Assembly (NCBI RefSeq): GCF_001435195.1
Contig: NZ_AZFQ01000053.1
Coordinates: 172,036-236,035, forward strand
From: Liquorilactobacillus satsumensis DSM 16230 = JCM 12392
Lineage (GTDB): Bacteria > Bacillota > Bacilli > Lactobacillales > Lactobacillaceae
Length of the DNA stretch: 64,000 nucleotides
Direction of reading: 5' to 3'
Of this stretch, positions 48,925 to 59,200 are shown one piece after another. Every line of letters starts with the position of its first letter. Position 1 is the stretch's first letter. The position numbers and the translations under genes were made by a program. Below the pieces are notes generated by a model. That model ran no database searches. It had not been told where the DNA came from and saw only the letters and a list, made by a program, of their open reading frames with translations.

Positions 48925-48976
48925 TAAAAGAGCGCCTTTATTCCTACTATGAGGGATGAAGTCGCTCTTTTGAATT
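48925..48976. terminator. Hairpin terminator after aminotransferase gene
   Basis: AAAAGAGCG paired with CGCTCTTTT around a 30-base loop, with T-rich sequence at the end. Confidence 0.6.
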
Positions 48977-48990
48977 ATAGTAATCAGGTT

Positions 48991-49040
48991 AATTCGAGGT
49001 TACGCTTGAAGCCTCCCGGTGATTGTCAGCACTTCTTATT
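48991..49040. repeat. 50-bp direct repeat, copy 1
   Basis: AATTCGAGGTTACGCTTGAA onward matches 49110-49159 at 49 of 50 positions. Contains a short TTCGAG/CTTGAA hairpin. Confidence 0.85.
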
Positions 49041-49109
49041 AACGTGTTCCGCTCACCAGTCTTTTGTGCCTAACCTCAAATTGCCAATCGTCACAATCCG
49101 ACTAATGGC

Positions 49110-49159
49110 AATTCGAGGTTACGCTCGAAGCCTCCCGGTGATTGTCAGCACTTCTTATT
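49110..49159. repeat. 50-bp direct repeat, copy 2 (overlaps ybaK stop)
   Basis: Second copy with a perfect TTCGAG-GTTACG-CTCGAA hairpin; its last bases include the ybaK stop codon. Confidence 0.85.
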
Positions 49160-49616
49160 TGCTGACCTTTACCCACCTCACTGGACGACTTAACGTGATC
49201 AACTCGGTCAACGTTAATTTTAATGCATGGTACTCATCGCCTGCTGCCGGATACAGCCACGTCAAATTCTTTAACGAGGTATCCAGGTAAACTGGCAAAG
49301 CATTATTCAACCCAATGGGATTCACCCCACCGACAGGATACCCCGTAGCCTTTTGCACCTCAGTTGCAGGCAGCAAGCGCGGACGCACCCGAAATTCTTC
49401 TTTAAAATGATGATTATCCAACCGTGCATTGCCACTCAACACAAGCACTGTCGGCTGTTCGTTAACATTTAGAACTAAGGATTTAGCAATTGCATCTGGA
49501 TCAACCTGCAATACTTTGGCTGCTTCTCCAACCGTTGCCCCAGTCGCAGGCAAAACAAGATAACGATCTTCCAGTTTATGGTAAATTAGTTCATTTTTTA
49601 GATCACTTAAACTCAT
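49155..49616 (-). CDS. YbaK/EbsC-family aminoacyl-tRNA deacylase
   Basis: 153-residue trans-editing enzyme that clears mischarged tRNA(Pro) (Cys or Ala). The core is seen as AKSLVLNVNEQPTVLVLSGNARL with the catalytic Lys, and GYPVGGVNPIGL, the family hallmark. Fifteen bases after the permease stop, so possibly expressed with it. Confidence 0.85.
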   Translation of the reverse strand: MSLSDLKNELIYHKLEDRYLVLPATGATVGEAAKVLQVDPDAIAKSLVLNVNEQPTVLVLSGNARLDNHHFKEEFRVRPRLLPATEVQKATGYPVGGVNPIGLNNALPVYLDTSLKNLTWLYPAAGDEYHALKLTLTELITLSRPVRWVKVSK

Positions 49617-49630
49617 TTAAAAACCCCCTA

Positions 49631-51046
49631 TTAAGAACCTTGAACATCAACTCGCTTCAATTTCTTCTGGCGATAAAGCAATAGTAAGTTAAAGCCAAGT
49701 GCCCAAGCCAGTGCACCGAGTGCTGGAAAAATTGATGCTTGATTAAATAACAAACTAACAAAAATTGCAAAAAAGAAAATAACTGTGAGCGGATTAGCCC
49801 AGCGATATTGCGGCATTTTAAATCCATCAACCTTAAAATCTACTGAGTGCCGATACCTATAATGGGCGCTCATTGTTAAAATACAGACCAAAATATAGAT
49901 ATCACTTGAGACAGACGAAATGAACGAAAATGCCGTTCCTAATGAATTAAATGCACTAATAATAGGTGCTAAAACCATGATCAACGCTGAAAAAAGCACA
50001 CTAGCAACTGGAATTCCATTTTTAGAAACCTGTGTGAAAAAGGACATGCTCTTTGACGATGATTCCTCTGCCAATTGGTATAGATGGCGCCCGGTTGAAA
50101 AAATCGCACTGTTCAAGGTTGAACAAGCTGCTACAATCACGACCAAGTTAATAACCTGTGCAGCTGCTGGTAGTCCAGCTAATTTAAAAATTTGAACAAA
50201 AGGGCTCTCATTCGGATTAAGGGTCTTCCACGGTGTAATCGCCATGATTACTAACAACGACCCAATATAAAAGAGGAGAATCCGGCTGATAATCTGATTA
50301 ACCGCATGTGGTAGTACTTTTCGTGGATTTTTGGTCTCGGCAGTTGTAATCCCGACGAATTCCATCCCTTGGAAAGCAAAGAAAACCATTGGAAAAGCGT
50401 TAATAAATTGGTGAAAACCATGCGGGAAAAGTTCAAAATGTGCAAAAACGTTTCCCCAAGAAGCTTGGGTACCGGCTGGATTATGATGATTCGTTGTTAC
50501 TAAAAAAAAACCAATTATAATTAAAACCAAAATCGTCAAAATCTTTATCCCAGATAAAAGAATTTCAGATTTTCCAAAAGAGCTGACCATTGCCAAATTA
50601 ACAGCTGTCAATATTAACAAAAAGACTATTTGAACCATCCAAGAAGAAGTCCCCGGAAACCAATATTTAACATAGGTTGAAAGTGCAGTAAGCTCTGCCA
50701 TCCCTGCTAAAACGAGCTCTAACCAATAACTCCAAGCTGCAAAATATCCCAACTGTGGGCTGACATATTTTCCGATAAAGGAAACAAAAGTGTGCTGTTG
50801 AGGATCAGCATACATCATCTCACCAATCGCACGCATCATCAAAAAGAAAAAAATTCCGATCATTAAATAAACAAATAAAATCGCTGGCCCAGTACGATGA
50901 ATGGTACTCCCTGCCCCCAAAAACAAGCCGGTTCCAATTGATCCTCCAAAAGCAATCATTTGGACTGCTAAGTTCGAAAGCCCCCGGACAGTGCCATCTT
51001 GATTAACTTCAACTTCACTTTTAGCCATGGTTGTCTTCATTCCCAT
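49631..51046 (-). CDS. AAT-family amino-acid permease under tandem Met T-boxes
   Basis: 471-residue paralogue of the permease at 42850: MIAFGGSIGTGLFLGAGSTI, MMRAIGEMMYADPQQHTF, FFAFQGMEFVGITTAET. Twelve helices. Two T-box elements with an AUG specifier and a 38-codon ORF precede it, so methionine or a precursor such as homocysteine is the likely cargo. This is inferred from control, not from binding residues. Confidence 0.87.
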   Translation of the reverse strand: MGMKTTMAKSEVEVNQDGTVRGLSNLAVQMIAFGGSIGTGLFLGAGSTIHRTGPAILFVYLMIGIFFFLMMRAIGEMMYADPQQHTFVSFIGKYVSPQLGYFAAWSYWLELVLAGMAELTALSTYVKYWFPGTSSWMVQIVFLLILTAVNLAMVSSFGKSEILLSGIKILTILVLIIIGFFLVTTNHHNPAGTQASWGNVFAHFELFPHGFHQFINAFPMVFFAFQGMEFVGITTAETKNPRKVLPHAVNQIISRILLFYIGSLLVIMAITPWKTLNPNESPFVQIFKLAGLPAAAQVINLVVIVAACSTLNSAIFSTGRHLYQLAEESSSKSMSFFTQVSKNGIPVASVLFSALIMVLAPIISAFNSLGTAFSFISSVSSDIYILVCILTMSAHYRYRHSVDFKVDGFKMPQYRWANPLTVIFFFAIFVSLLFNQASIFPALGALAWALGFNLLLLYRQKKLKRVDVQGS

Positions 51047-51131
51047 CCTTTTTACTCATAACAAGCAGAACTGCTTATCAGCTTTACTAAAAAATACTCT
51101 TAGCGCGGTAACTTACTTTTAAACTTTGTCC

Positions 51132-51248
51132 TTAGTGTTCACCTAAATTATTTGAGAGCCCTACAATGAACAGTGCATAAATCCAATTTTGTTTCACTTC
51201 AATTGGTTTGAAGTTATTACCGACTCTTAAAACAACCTTTCTAGTCAT
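51132..51248 (-). CDS. 38-residue small protein between T-boxes and permease
   Basis: ATG 51248 stands eight bases after a strong AAGGAG and the frame runs to TAA at 51132. The peptide has a basic start, a WIYALFIVGL hydrophobic segment long enough for a partial membrane helix, and an acidic end. Position after the second T-box terminator and before the permease suggests Met-controlled expression. No family recognised. Confidence 0.6.
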   Translation of the reverse strand: MTRKVVLRVGNNFKPIEVKQNWIYALFIVGLSNNLGEH

Positions 51249-51294
51249 CTTGATCACTCCTTATATTAAAATCGACCTTTTCCACAAATTTCAT

Positions 51295-51565
51295 TAAAAA
51301 AAAACACCCCGCAGTCATTGCTGACTACGAGGCGTGTTATCGCTTTACCACTCGTTATTCGATAATCAAATCACTTCAATTATCCTCATTAGGTCATGAA
51401 TGCATTTCAAAACCCCGATGCTGTAACAGGCATCCCTGTCTGACGCTAACTAAATTCACGTCAGATTCCAACAAAAGACCATCTTCATTTGTACTCTCAT
51501 CGGCTATTCTCATCCAGTTAGCCTTCTCTGTAAATAATTGTGTCAAACTACTCATCTTTTTATAC
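51295..51565 (-). ncRNA. T-box riboswitch, proximal of a tandem pair (divergent sequence)
   Basis: Minus strand: AAAAGA (near 51556) pairs with TCTTTT across Stem I, with GAGUAG on the 5' and GAAGAUGG on the 3' side of the specifier loop; AUG at 51480-51482. An AGAGA bulge and hairpin follow the same plan as the distal element. The T-box box is CGAGTGGTAAAGCG (51341-51354), about 10 of 13 matches to consensus, pairing with GCCTCG. Terminator CACGCCTCG..CGGGGTG with T9 at 51295-51336. A 53-codon frame across it is probably not a gene. Confidence 0.75.
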
Positions 51566-51649
51566 CTTATTAATTTTTGCATGTTTTTAAAAGCTAACAA
51601 GCCCTTTACTTAGATACATCACATTGTCGCCGCTACCAGTCACAAAATC

Positions 51650-51930
51650 CATAAAAAAAGCCCTTTATTCACTAAAATTCTAGTAAATAAAGGGACGAAT
51701 AAATCGCGGTACCACCCTAATTTGCATTGTTAAAAATGCCTCAACGATACTTACTTCGCATAAATATCCGGGAAATTAACGGTTCCTACCGAATAGTTGG
51801 CTTTCACCAAATACTTCTATTTCCAAGCTCATCTTCACCGACTCAATTAAGACCTATTCTCAGCTAAATTAGGTTCTCTGTGCTCAATCAATGTCCGTTA
51901 CTCTTCTTTTCAAAAGATCAATTGATTAAA
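51650..51930 (-). ncRNA. T-box riboswitch, distal of a tandem pair (Met specifier)
   Basis: Consensus AGGGTGGTACCGCG at 51705-51718, terminator with CCCTTTATT/AATAAAGGG arms and T7, and Stem I with AAGAGUAAC. The specifier loop reads GAAGAUGAGC, placing AUG at 51830-51832. About 85 bases separate it from the proximal element. Two sequential T-boxes should sharpen the response to uncharged tRNA(Met). Confidence 0.9.
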
Positions 51931-52026
51931 ATTTGATTAATAACTTATCTTGCATTCTAATCTCTCACACAAACTCTGTCAAGCATATTTTTACAATTTC
52001 TGACAACTATAAATAACCTGTTTCCT

Positions 52027-52578
52027 TTATTTGTTAAAGCGGTTCAAATAAGCTGTCGTAGAAAGAACTTGCGCAAAACTCTGTAATGCTGCTAAAAAGG
52101 CATACTGAACATCCTTAGCCGCGACCTTATTAGTACCAAAGCTAAGTGCTTTAGTTGCAGTTGCATCCGCCAATAAAATCGGGTTGTAACCTAACTCGCG
52201 GCTGGCACGCGTAGTTGAGTCAACACACATCTGTGTCATCATTCCAGTAATTACCACTTGCTCAACCTGCAGCGACTTTAAGGTCTCCTCCAGCTTGGTT
52301 TTAACAAATGAATTTGGAAATTGTTTTTCGATGACAATCGCTGAACTGTCGACTTCTAAATCCGTATGCAACTGTGCGCCCTTTGTGCCACGTCCAAAGA
52401 AATCAGCCGTGGTACCTTCCTTTATATGCTGAATATAAATAATTGGCAATTCAGCAGTCTTAAAAAAAGTTAGCACGCGTTTGATCTGTTGCAATGCTTC
52501 TTGCGGTGCCTCCAACTCCATCTTGCCATTTTCAAAATAATCATTTTGCACGTCGATCACTATTAATGCTTGTCTCAC
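52027..52578 (-). CDS. Isochorismatase-like cysteine hydrolase
   Basis: 183-residue hydrolase. Catalytic Asp in LIVIDVQNDYF (D9), Lys in IEKQFPNSF, and Cys in GMMTQMCVDSTTR. Members act on nicotinamide, isochorismate, or N-carbamoyl compounds. Although men genes are in the window, it is unlinked. Divergent from an Lrp-type regulator 121 bp away, which may control it. Confidence 0.88.
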   Translation of the reverse strand: MRQALIVIDVQNDYFENGKMELEAPQEALQQIKRVLTFFKTAELPIIYIQHIKEGTTADFFGRGTKGAQLHTDLEVDSSAIVIEKQFPNSFVKTKLEETLKSLQVEQVVITGMMTQMCVDSTTRASRELGYNPILLADATATKALSFGTNKVAAKDVQYAFLAALQSFAQVLSTTAYLNRFNK

Positions 52579-52699
52579 AAAATCACCTTTTCTCTTTAAG
52601 ATTTGCTATAGTTAAGTATACAGAAGAGATCTGTCAGCAATAAACAACTTGCTGAAAGAAAAAACACACTAAAACTTTGATGCTGAAAAAGGAGATTCT

Positions 52700-53125
52700 A
52701 TGGACAAGATTGACAGACAGATTTTGACAATTCTCAGTCAAAACAGCAAACTTACCAATAAAGAAATTGGTGCAATCATTCACCTGACAGGGCAAGCTGT
52801 AGGTAATAGGATCGCCCATTTGCAACAAAACGGGACCATTCAACGCTTTAAGATTGAAATCAAGTACTCTCAAACACAATTTATTAGAGTTTTTATGGAT
52901 TCAAATAAATACAAAGACTTTGAACACTTTGCTAATGCCTATCAGGAAGTCACCGCTGTCTATAAAGTCTCTGGTCAAGCCTGCTATCTGCTTGTAAGCC
53001 ATTTTGCCGGGAATACACTCGCAGAATTTATTGAAGCTCTCTCAAAATGGGCCCGATACAGCGTAGAAACTGTAATTGCTGATAAAACGGTCCCTGTCAA
53101 AATCGATGACTCTTTCACCAACTAA
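52700..53125 (+). CDS. Lrp/AsnC-family regulator
   Basis: 141-residue regulator with an N-terminal helix-turn-helix (LDKIDRQILTILSQNSKLTNKEIGAI-like opening, then LTGQAVGNRIAHLQQNG) and a RAM-type effector domain. Start ATG follows AAGGAG. Amino-acid ligands are usual in this family. Confidence 0.88.
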   Translation: MDKIDRQILTILSQNSKLTNKEIGAIIHLTGQAVGNRIAHLQQNGTIQRFKIEIKYSQTQFIRVFMDSNKYKDFEHFANAYQEVTAVYKVSGQACYLLVSHFAGNTLAEFIEALSKWARYSVETVIADKTVPVKIDDSFTN

Positions 53126-53280
53126 TTTCAATGGACAAAAATAACCTGATCCCAGTAGAATACCGAGAACAGGCCATTACATAGTGCGAAAACATATTTT
53201 GTCAAATTTTTTGTTGCACTTCGCTTTTATTATTTTATAAAAATCGATATTTAAAAACTAGCTTAATAGCATAAAAAAGC

Positions 53281-53440
53281 AATGACAAGTTGCCAGTTCA
53301 ACACCCATGATATCTTCGTCTGAGATACCTTCGCTGTATTTTGTGAGGGTCCGCAATGAATTACCATGTGCTGCGATGATGACATTTTTGCCATCTAATA
53401 ATTTAGGCGCAATTTGGTCTTCCCAAAATGGAACCCAAAA
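53281..53440 (-). pseudogene. gpmA: gpmA internal fragment
   Basis: On the minus strand a frame with PFWEDQIAPKLLDGKNVI and AAHGNSLRTLTKY..GISDEDIMGVELAT matches the late part of 2,3-bisphosphoglycerate-dependent phosphoglycerate mutase, including the second catalytic His. Both ends are lost: the upstream part runs into the left direct repeat, the downstream part diverges after ELAT. An extra, broken copy, presumably carried in or cut by the island. Confidence 0.8.
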
Positions 53441-53488
53441 GAACTTATAAAGCCTATCATAGTGGTGCTTTTAATTAAATATTGAATT

Positions 53489-53605
53489 CCAGCTTTTGTC
53501 AAAATAAAGGAACATAACGTTGTGAAAAGGTACTTTAGCACACTAATCTAGAAGGGAAGACTAAATTACACATGCAAAATGAGTTGAAAAGTATACCCTA
53601 TTTGC
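53489..53605. repeat. Left 117-bp direct repeat flanking the defence island
   Basis: Identical over 117 bases to 63617-63733. Weaker similarity continues to about 53700, matching the region to about 63825, including the end of the frame found at 63773. Contains AGAAGGGAAG followed by ATGCAAAATGAG, a possible gene start. Confidence 0.9.
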
Positions 53606-53941
53606 CCTAAGAGCCCTGATACTTTTTTTAGTTTTTAATTACTATAATTAAATTTCATATATTCAATAAATTTTACCTCTCTTCATTGCTGCCCTTTTTA
53701 TTAAAATATTTTAAGCTATTCTATTTCATAAAATAAAACGTATTTCTGCTAAGAGCTGACATCTAAACTTAGCTTCATGTAATTCTTCCAGAAAAATACA
53801 CGATTAAAATTGTCTAAACAGTATTCCTGCGTTAAACAAAACTATTAACTAACTTTTAAATACATTGATTTACCAAGCTTTTAACCTCGTCTGAAATTCT
53901 AGAGAAATAAATTGTTCGGTAAGTTGGAACTTGCTATTGTG
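53606..53941. other. AT-rich spacer with decayed repeat sequence
   Basis: The part to about 53700 is a degenerate copy of the sequence after the right repeat (in-frame remnants of an EERxxxLN-type C-terminus on the minus strand). Beyond it nothing recognisable. Confidence 0.5.
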
Positions 53942-54187
53942 TCAACAGCGGGTTGCCAAATTTTCTTCTGCCAAGGTATTAATGCAATGACCACTGACGA
54001 TACCCTTTGTGAACACAAACAAAATTAATACATGTAACTCATACTTACACTGACAGCCCAAAATATAAAAATTTTTAATTTTAAGATCTTCAATTATCTG
54101 ATTAATCATCCATTCATGCAGAATAATTTTATTTTGGTTCTCAGTCGATTTCAATACTAAGTACAGTCTAATTTTTGCTACAGCCAT
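53942..54187 (-). CDS. Hypothetical small frame downstream of drmB
   Basis: 81 codons from ATG 54187, without a clear ribosome site, AT-rich codons and three Cys near the middle and end. It lies where drmC would be expected in a class 2 DISARM operon, but no HxK phospholipase-D motif is seen. It may be a remnant or chance frame. Confidence 0.25.
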   Translation of the reverse strand: MAVAKIRLYLVLKSTENQNKIILHEWMINQIIEDLKIKNFYILGCQCKYELHVLILFVFTKGIVSGHCINTLAEENLATRC

Positions 54188-54324
54188 TACAAATTTTAGA
54201 TATTTTTTCTATATTATAACTTAGAATGGTGCCAAGACTTTTCACAATATTCAGATCTAAAAATCGGTTACATCTTAGTAACTTAAAAGTAACCTGTTCT
54301 TGCTATTTTCAACTTAATAAAATT

Positions 54325-56239
54325 TTAAAAAAATCCTAATTCAGGGGTATCAAGTCCACCTATTAGAACTCCCCGATCCAGATACTGGTTTTGCTTCTCA
54401 CAACTGGTTTCGGACACCAGTGCGCATGCATGACATGCCCCAGCATTTAATGAATTACTACCTTGACCCTCACTATCAATACATACTGGATCAAAACTAC
54501 ACCACTTTGCTTTCTCAATTGCAGCTGATAAGATCCATTTCATTTTTTCGGGTACTCCTTGTTTGACCAATCCACCCAAGGTTCCCTCCGAATCAGAACT
54601 GGACGTATATATGAGTATTCCATACATTTCTTGACCAACTTCGTTTGAAAAGTAAAGTCTTTCTTTGAGAGCTGTGGCCGAATACCCACTAGAAACGCTT
54701 AGTTCTTTTAAAATAATATGGCTTAGTGTATGGAGCAAATAATAATCAGGAGTAATATATTTTTTTTCATCTTCGAATACATCTGGATTATTAACTTTGT
54801 TCAAAATTCGCTTGGATATTTCAGATCCCTTAATTCGATCCATCCATTCTGTAACTTGAACTGGATCCAATGTAATGAAGATACCCTCACCATGGGATCT
54901 CATGCCAACATATCGTCCATCGGTACGTCTTAATGAGACTTCTTTTGAAAAATCAGTGTTTTCTCCTTCTTCCCGAATAATTTCCTTCATACTGTCGGAA
55001 TCAGTAGGCTTTAATCTACTATAACTTCGAAGTACATTGACGACCTGTAATTCATGAATAAGTGTTATACATTTAACTGATACTGGCAGTTTATCCCGTA
55101 ACAAGCTAGTTTGGTTAAACGTTTGTTTAATCAGTTTATCAGAACTATTATCATATGGAGTACTTCCTGATAATATGTTGAATTCTTCCCGACGATAGTC
55201 CATAACATCAATATTTTCATCATATGATGAATTTTCAGAATCTATCTGATCTATAATTTCATTTAAAACTTGCGATTGATCAATATTAGGATAACTAATC
55301 TGAAGTACGCTAACAATGTTTTGTAGCAATGAGTTAACAATTAAATTTTTACATAATTTATTCTTAATTGTCTCAGAAAATTTTTCCTTGGCAATTTTTT
55401 TAATGTTTTGTCTGATTACAAGATAGTCTGCATTAAGATCTTCATCTGCCTTAATAGCATTAATAAGGCTGTGATCATCAAATGGGATATTAACAGAACT
55501 GGAAATGTTGGGAAAATACAAATTGTTTGCACTTCTAAGCAACACTTGTAGTCCTTGATTACAGCTATCTGATTTTACCCTATTCTTCCAAACATAATTT
55601 CCCTTACAATGAACTCCAATTAAATCTAGATAATCAGAGAATGCATTTTTGTTAAAAATTATTCCCAAGCTTTTCTTTTTGTCACAATATTTACAATGAA
55701 CAGAATAATCTAAAATTGATCCTGAATTATGGGTATTATTCAGTTCCAAATCAGGATGTTCACAAATCTTGCCACCATGTGGCCACTCAACCCATGGAAA
55801 ATCCTGTACATGACCATTAGAACAAACACAAATAAACCTTAATGGGACAAGCTCATCTCTTAATTTGGAAGAAGCATCAAACGGTTTTTCATCAAAAAAT
55901 CGAACCTTTCCATGTTTATCAGCCATTTTTCTCCATTCATATATTGGTTGAATTCGACGTGTATAGGGTGAGAGATACCATTGTGGAAATCTTATACCAG
56001 AAATGCCCCCCCCCAGTACTATCGTCGACACTTATTGGCGGCTCAACAAAGCCCGAAGTATTCATTGCCTGTTCCAATCTTGGATCGTGAATTTCCTTGA
56101 GTTCGTCTTTGTTCCAATATTCAGAATCTGCAATCATCACCGTTTGATTATTGATGTCAAACAACGATCCAACACCAAAAGGAGTTAGCAATTGGGAGCG
56201 ACGAATATTGTGCTCTGGGTGTAAATTTTTGCTTGTCAA
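54325..56239 (-). CDS. drmB: DISARM protein DrmB (DUF1998), frame broken at a G9 tract
   Basis: DrmB works with DrmA in DISARM anti-phage defence. The gene starts with TTG overlapping the drmA stop (TTGA). After 74 codons the frame enters nine G (56006-56014) and shifts, ending at 55937 after 100 residues. The rest (GISGIRFPQWYLSP to the end) is open in another frame to 54325. With eight G the frame would be intact at 637 residues. The C-terminal half is DUF1998: LHTLSHIIL, GILIYTSSSDSEGTLGGL, then a Cys set in GACHACALVSETSCE and LDRGVL. The middle has further Cys pairs (ICVCSNGH, HCKYCDKK). An internal GTG at 56031 could start a 568-residue form. Confidence 0.9.
56006..56014 (-). repeat. 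Poly-G(9) tract in drmB, putative phase-variation switch
   Basis: Nine consecutive G on the coding strand in an AT-rich gene, exactly where the frame breaks. G8 or G11 restores the reading frame; G9 and G10 do not. Slipped-strand mispairing at such tracts is a known ON/OFF mechanism. Confidence 0.8.
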
Positions 56240-59200
56240 CTTTCTTCATCTTCCTTTATATTAACAAATGAAACATCGTCTACATTCCGCATACTTTCCA
56301 TGACATGTGACGCTTCTTTATGTGAATTATCGTTAAATGATCTTAAAAGTAAATTTCCTGGATATTGAGAAGAGACCATTGGATACTTGAAATATTGAAA
56401 TTCCAGATCTTGTGAATCTGTTGCTAGTTTTCGCCATTTATTAATAAAGTTATTAATGATTTCTTGAGCGCCATTTTGGTATAGATGATACTTATCTTCG
56501 GAATGTTTGACTCTATCATTTAGAAATTTTTTCGTTCGTTCGAGTTGTTGATTATTATTATCCTCCAAAATGTTTATTGCGCACTTGTCTCCAGAAAGTT
56601 GCTCAACAGTATTTCTAAGCATTGCAGCCATCACCCCTGGTATACACCGCTTCATTGCTGGAACAGAAAATGGTGTGACACTACTTGGTTCAACATATTT
56701 ATATAAGCTCTGGTGATACGCCTGAAACGTCTCATAATGAGATCTATCACGACTTCTTGTTGAATTATAGAGGGTAAATACGGCTCCAAGAGTTTTCCTA
56801 CCAACACGGCTGGTAGCTTGTATATACTCGGAAGTTAATTTTGGCTGACCTACTACAAGCATTGCATTAAGTCTGGAAATATCAATTCCAACAGAAAGCA
56901 TATTTGTTGCAAGTAATGTATCGACAGCATATTGCTTATTTTCGACCTCAGATTGATCGTTATGCATAATTTCAAGTTCTTTAATGATTTCTGGAATCTG
57001 ATTCCCCTCAATTCTAGATGTAAGTTCCTTAGCATTGAAATCAGATAACTCCCTAAATTTTTCGTTTGGAATACACAGCCTTTTTTTCAATTCTCTAAGA
57101 TAATCTCTGACGTCATCACGTAATAACGTAGATGCTTTTCCTAATTCTCTTAAACTGTTAAAGTATCCTGCTATTGTCCAATATAATTCCTCAGCATCAC
57201 AGCCGTGCCCCAAGTCAACTGCACACTGAAGCATGGCGGCCAAAATATGAACCTCAACGGTCATCTGAGATTTCCCTGTTCCCATAATGCCGAAATACTT
57301 TCTTCCATGCCCCTCATTTGAATCACGAATGAAATAATTATCAGAAGAAGTAATTCCTTGAGGAGGAAATTGTTGAACACGGCGATCAAATATTCCTTTT
57401 ACCTGTTCCTCAGCATTCCTGATTGTTGCCGTAGAAGCAATATATTTGGGACCTTCTTCTGTACTATTATCACGAAAAATGTAATCAAATCCTGCTTCGT
57501 ACAATCCAACAATACTTCCTAATGGCCCAGAAATAAGATGCAGTTCATCTTGAACAATCAGATCGGGTCGATGATAACGATTATTATCATCCGAACCAAA
57601 CAAATGTTGAGCAGATTCATTAAGGGGAACCTGTGCAAATTTATCAACAGTACCAAAAATTAATGTTGGACGAACTTTATAAATTGATTCATCAACAACA
57701 TAGATTGGCAATCCATTGTTAAATGGGCAGTCTTTTGTCATGCAACACATATTATAATCACTACTTCTATTTGTAATGGACTTGTATCCCCATTTAATTT
57801 TCTTATGGATATCTTGAATATCTGGAATCAAACTATGTTTTTGATTGCACCATGGACAAGTTAATAATTGAAATTTGTTCTTTTTCTGAATATCATCCTT
57901 ATTATGCGACTGCATCATTGCCTTAAAATCAGATTTGGCTCTACTTAGATGATTTTCTGTTCCTCCACCAATCCAAAGACCAATACTAATTTCTGAATCA
58001 CCAAGAATGTGATCATCATAATTACGTCTAATATATTCAAGTGCGCAAATCATCTTGGAAGCACGCTCAAACTGTTGAGATGTTAATAGCCTTAAAGTAT
58101 ATCGCATTATGACCGTAACGCCTTCATACCCATCCTTATTTGTTAATCGTCGATAGGCTATCACGGCAGAAATGGCAAACAAATATGCCTCTGTCTTGCC
58201 ACCGCCAGTCGGTACCCAAATAAGATCTAAATCATTACGATACTTACTTTTAGGATTAAGAACAGATTCCAAAGAATTCAAGATAAATGCAAGTTGGAAT
58301 GGGCGCCAATGAAAATGAACATTACTATAATCTTTTGTTTCATAAGACTTTTCCTTTTCATGGTAACTACCCATTCTTTGTAAAAGAATAGTTTCGTTGG
58401 CAATGTTAAATGCTTTAAATGCATTTAAATTATTCTTTAAAAAATTGAGTGTAGTGTGCATTCTTTTAAGACATTTATAGCAATTATTTATATTATCATC
58501 TGAATATTTTTGAAATTCAATTTGAAGTGATTGAGATGCAGTTTTTGTTTTATCTATCCACTGCCGATACATTTCAATAAAATTTGAAAGCTTATCTAAT
58601 TGTTCTTGATAGTCATTTCTGATGTAGCTTGTAGGATCAAGAATGCTAGCATCTATATCATCAATGGTTGTACTTATCGGTAATATTTCATACGAAGGAA
58701 TAAACGACGTAAAGATAGAAGAAATACTCTTCCCATCAAATTCCCAACACCCTGAAACTCCATGTCCTGTCGCATAAGTTTTACGATTTCTATACAAAAA
58801 GACATTCATCGCATCTTCATATGTCAGTTTACCTAAATTAGGAATCTTTATATCTTCGGAAGCGTAAAATTTTATTCCATTTTGTTGATTAATAATAATT
58901 TGACTTTGAAATAATGGAAATTCAGATAGGTTTTTGATAACAATAGTAATTGTTTTAATAGTTCCCAAATTTTTGACAGATAATGACTGAACTTTGTCAA
59001 AGACCTCCATCCTAATTCCATCATTATTGGTGCTATTATCAATAATTGTCTTGTTGGATCCATCTCGCTTTATATTAATATGGGCTTTAATATTATGAGG
59101 AGTTCGATTATAGAAGACTCTTTTATAATATACATTACTTAAAAAAGCTAAGGAATCAACACTTTTTTGAGAAAGATCACCAAACCTTTTTTCAGCAATA

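Noticed and set aside
48991-49159. Two-unit CRISPR array
   Set aside because: Only two copies, 50-bp unit, 69-bp spacer and no cas genes.
51394-51600. 68-codon frame on the minus strand before the permease
   Set aside because: It coincides with Stem I and following hairpins of the proximal T-box; pairing AAAAGA/TCTTTT, GAGUAG and GAAGAUGG explain the sequence better than a protein.
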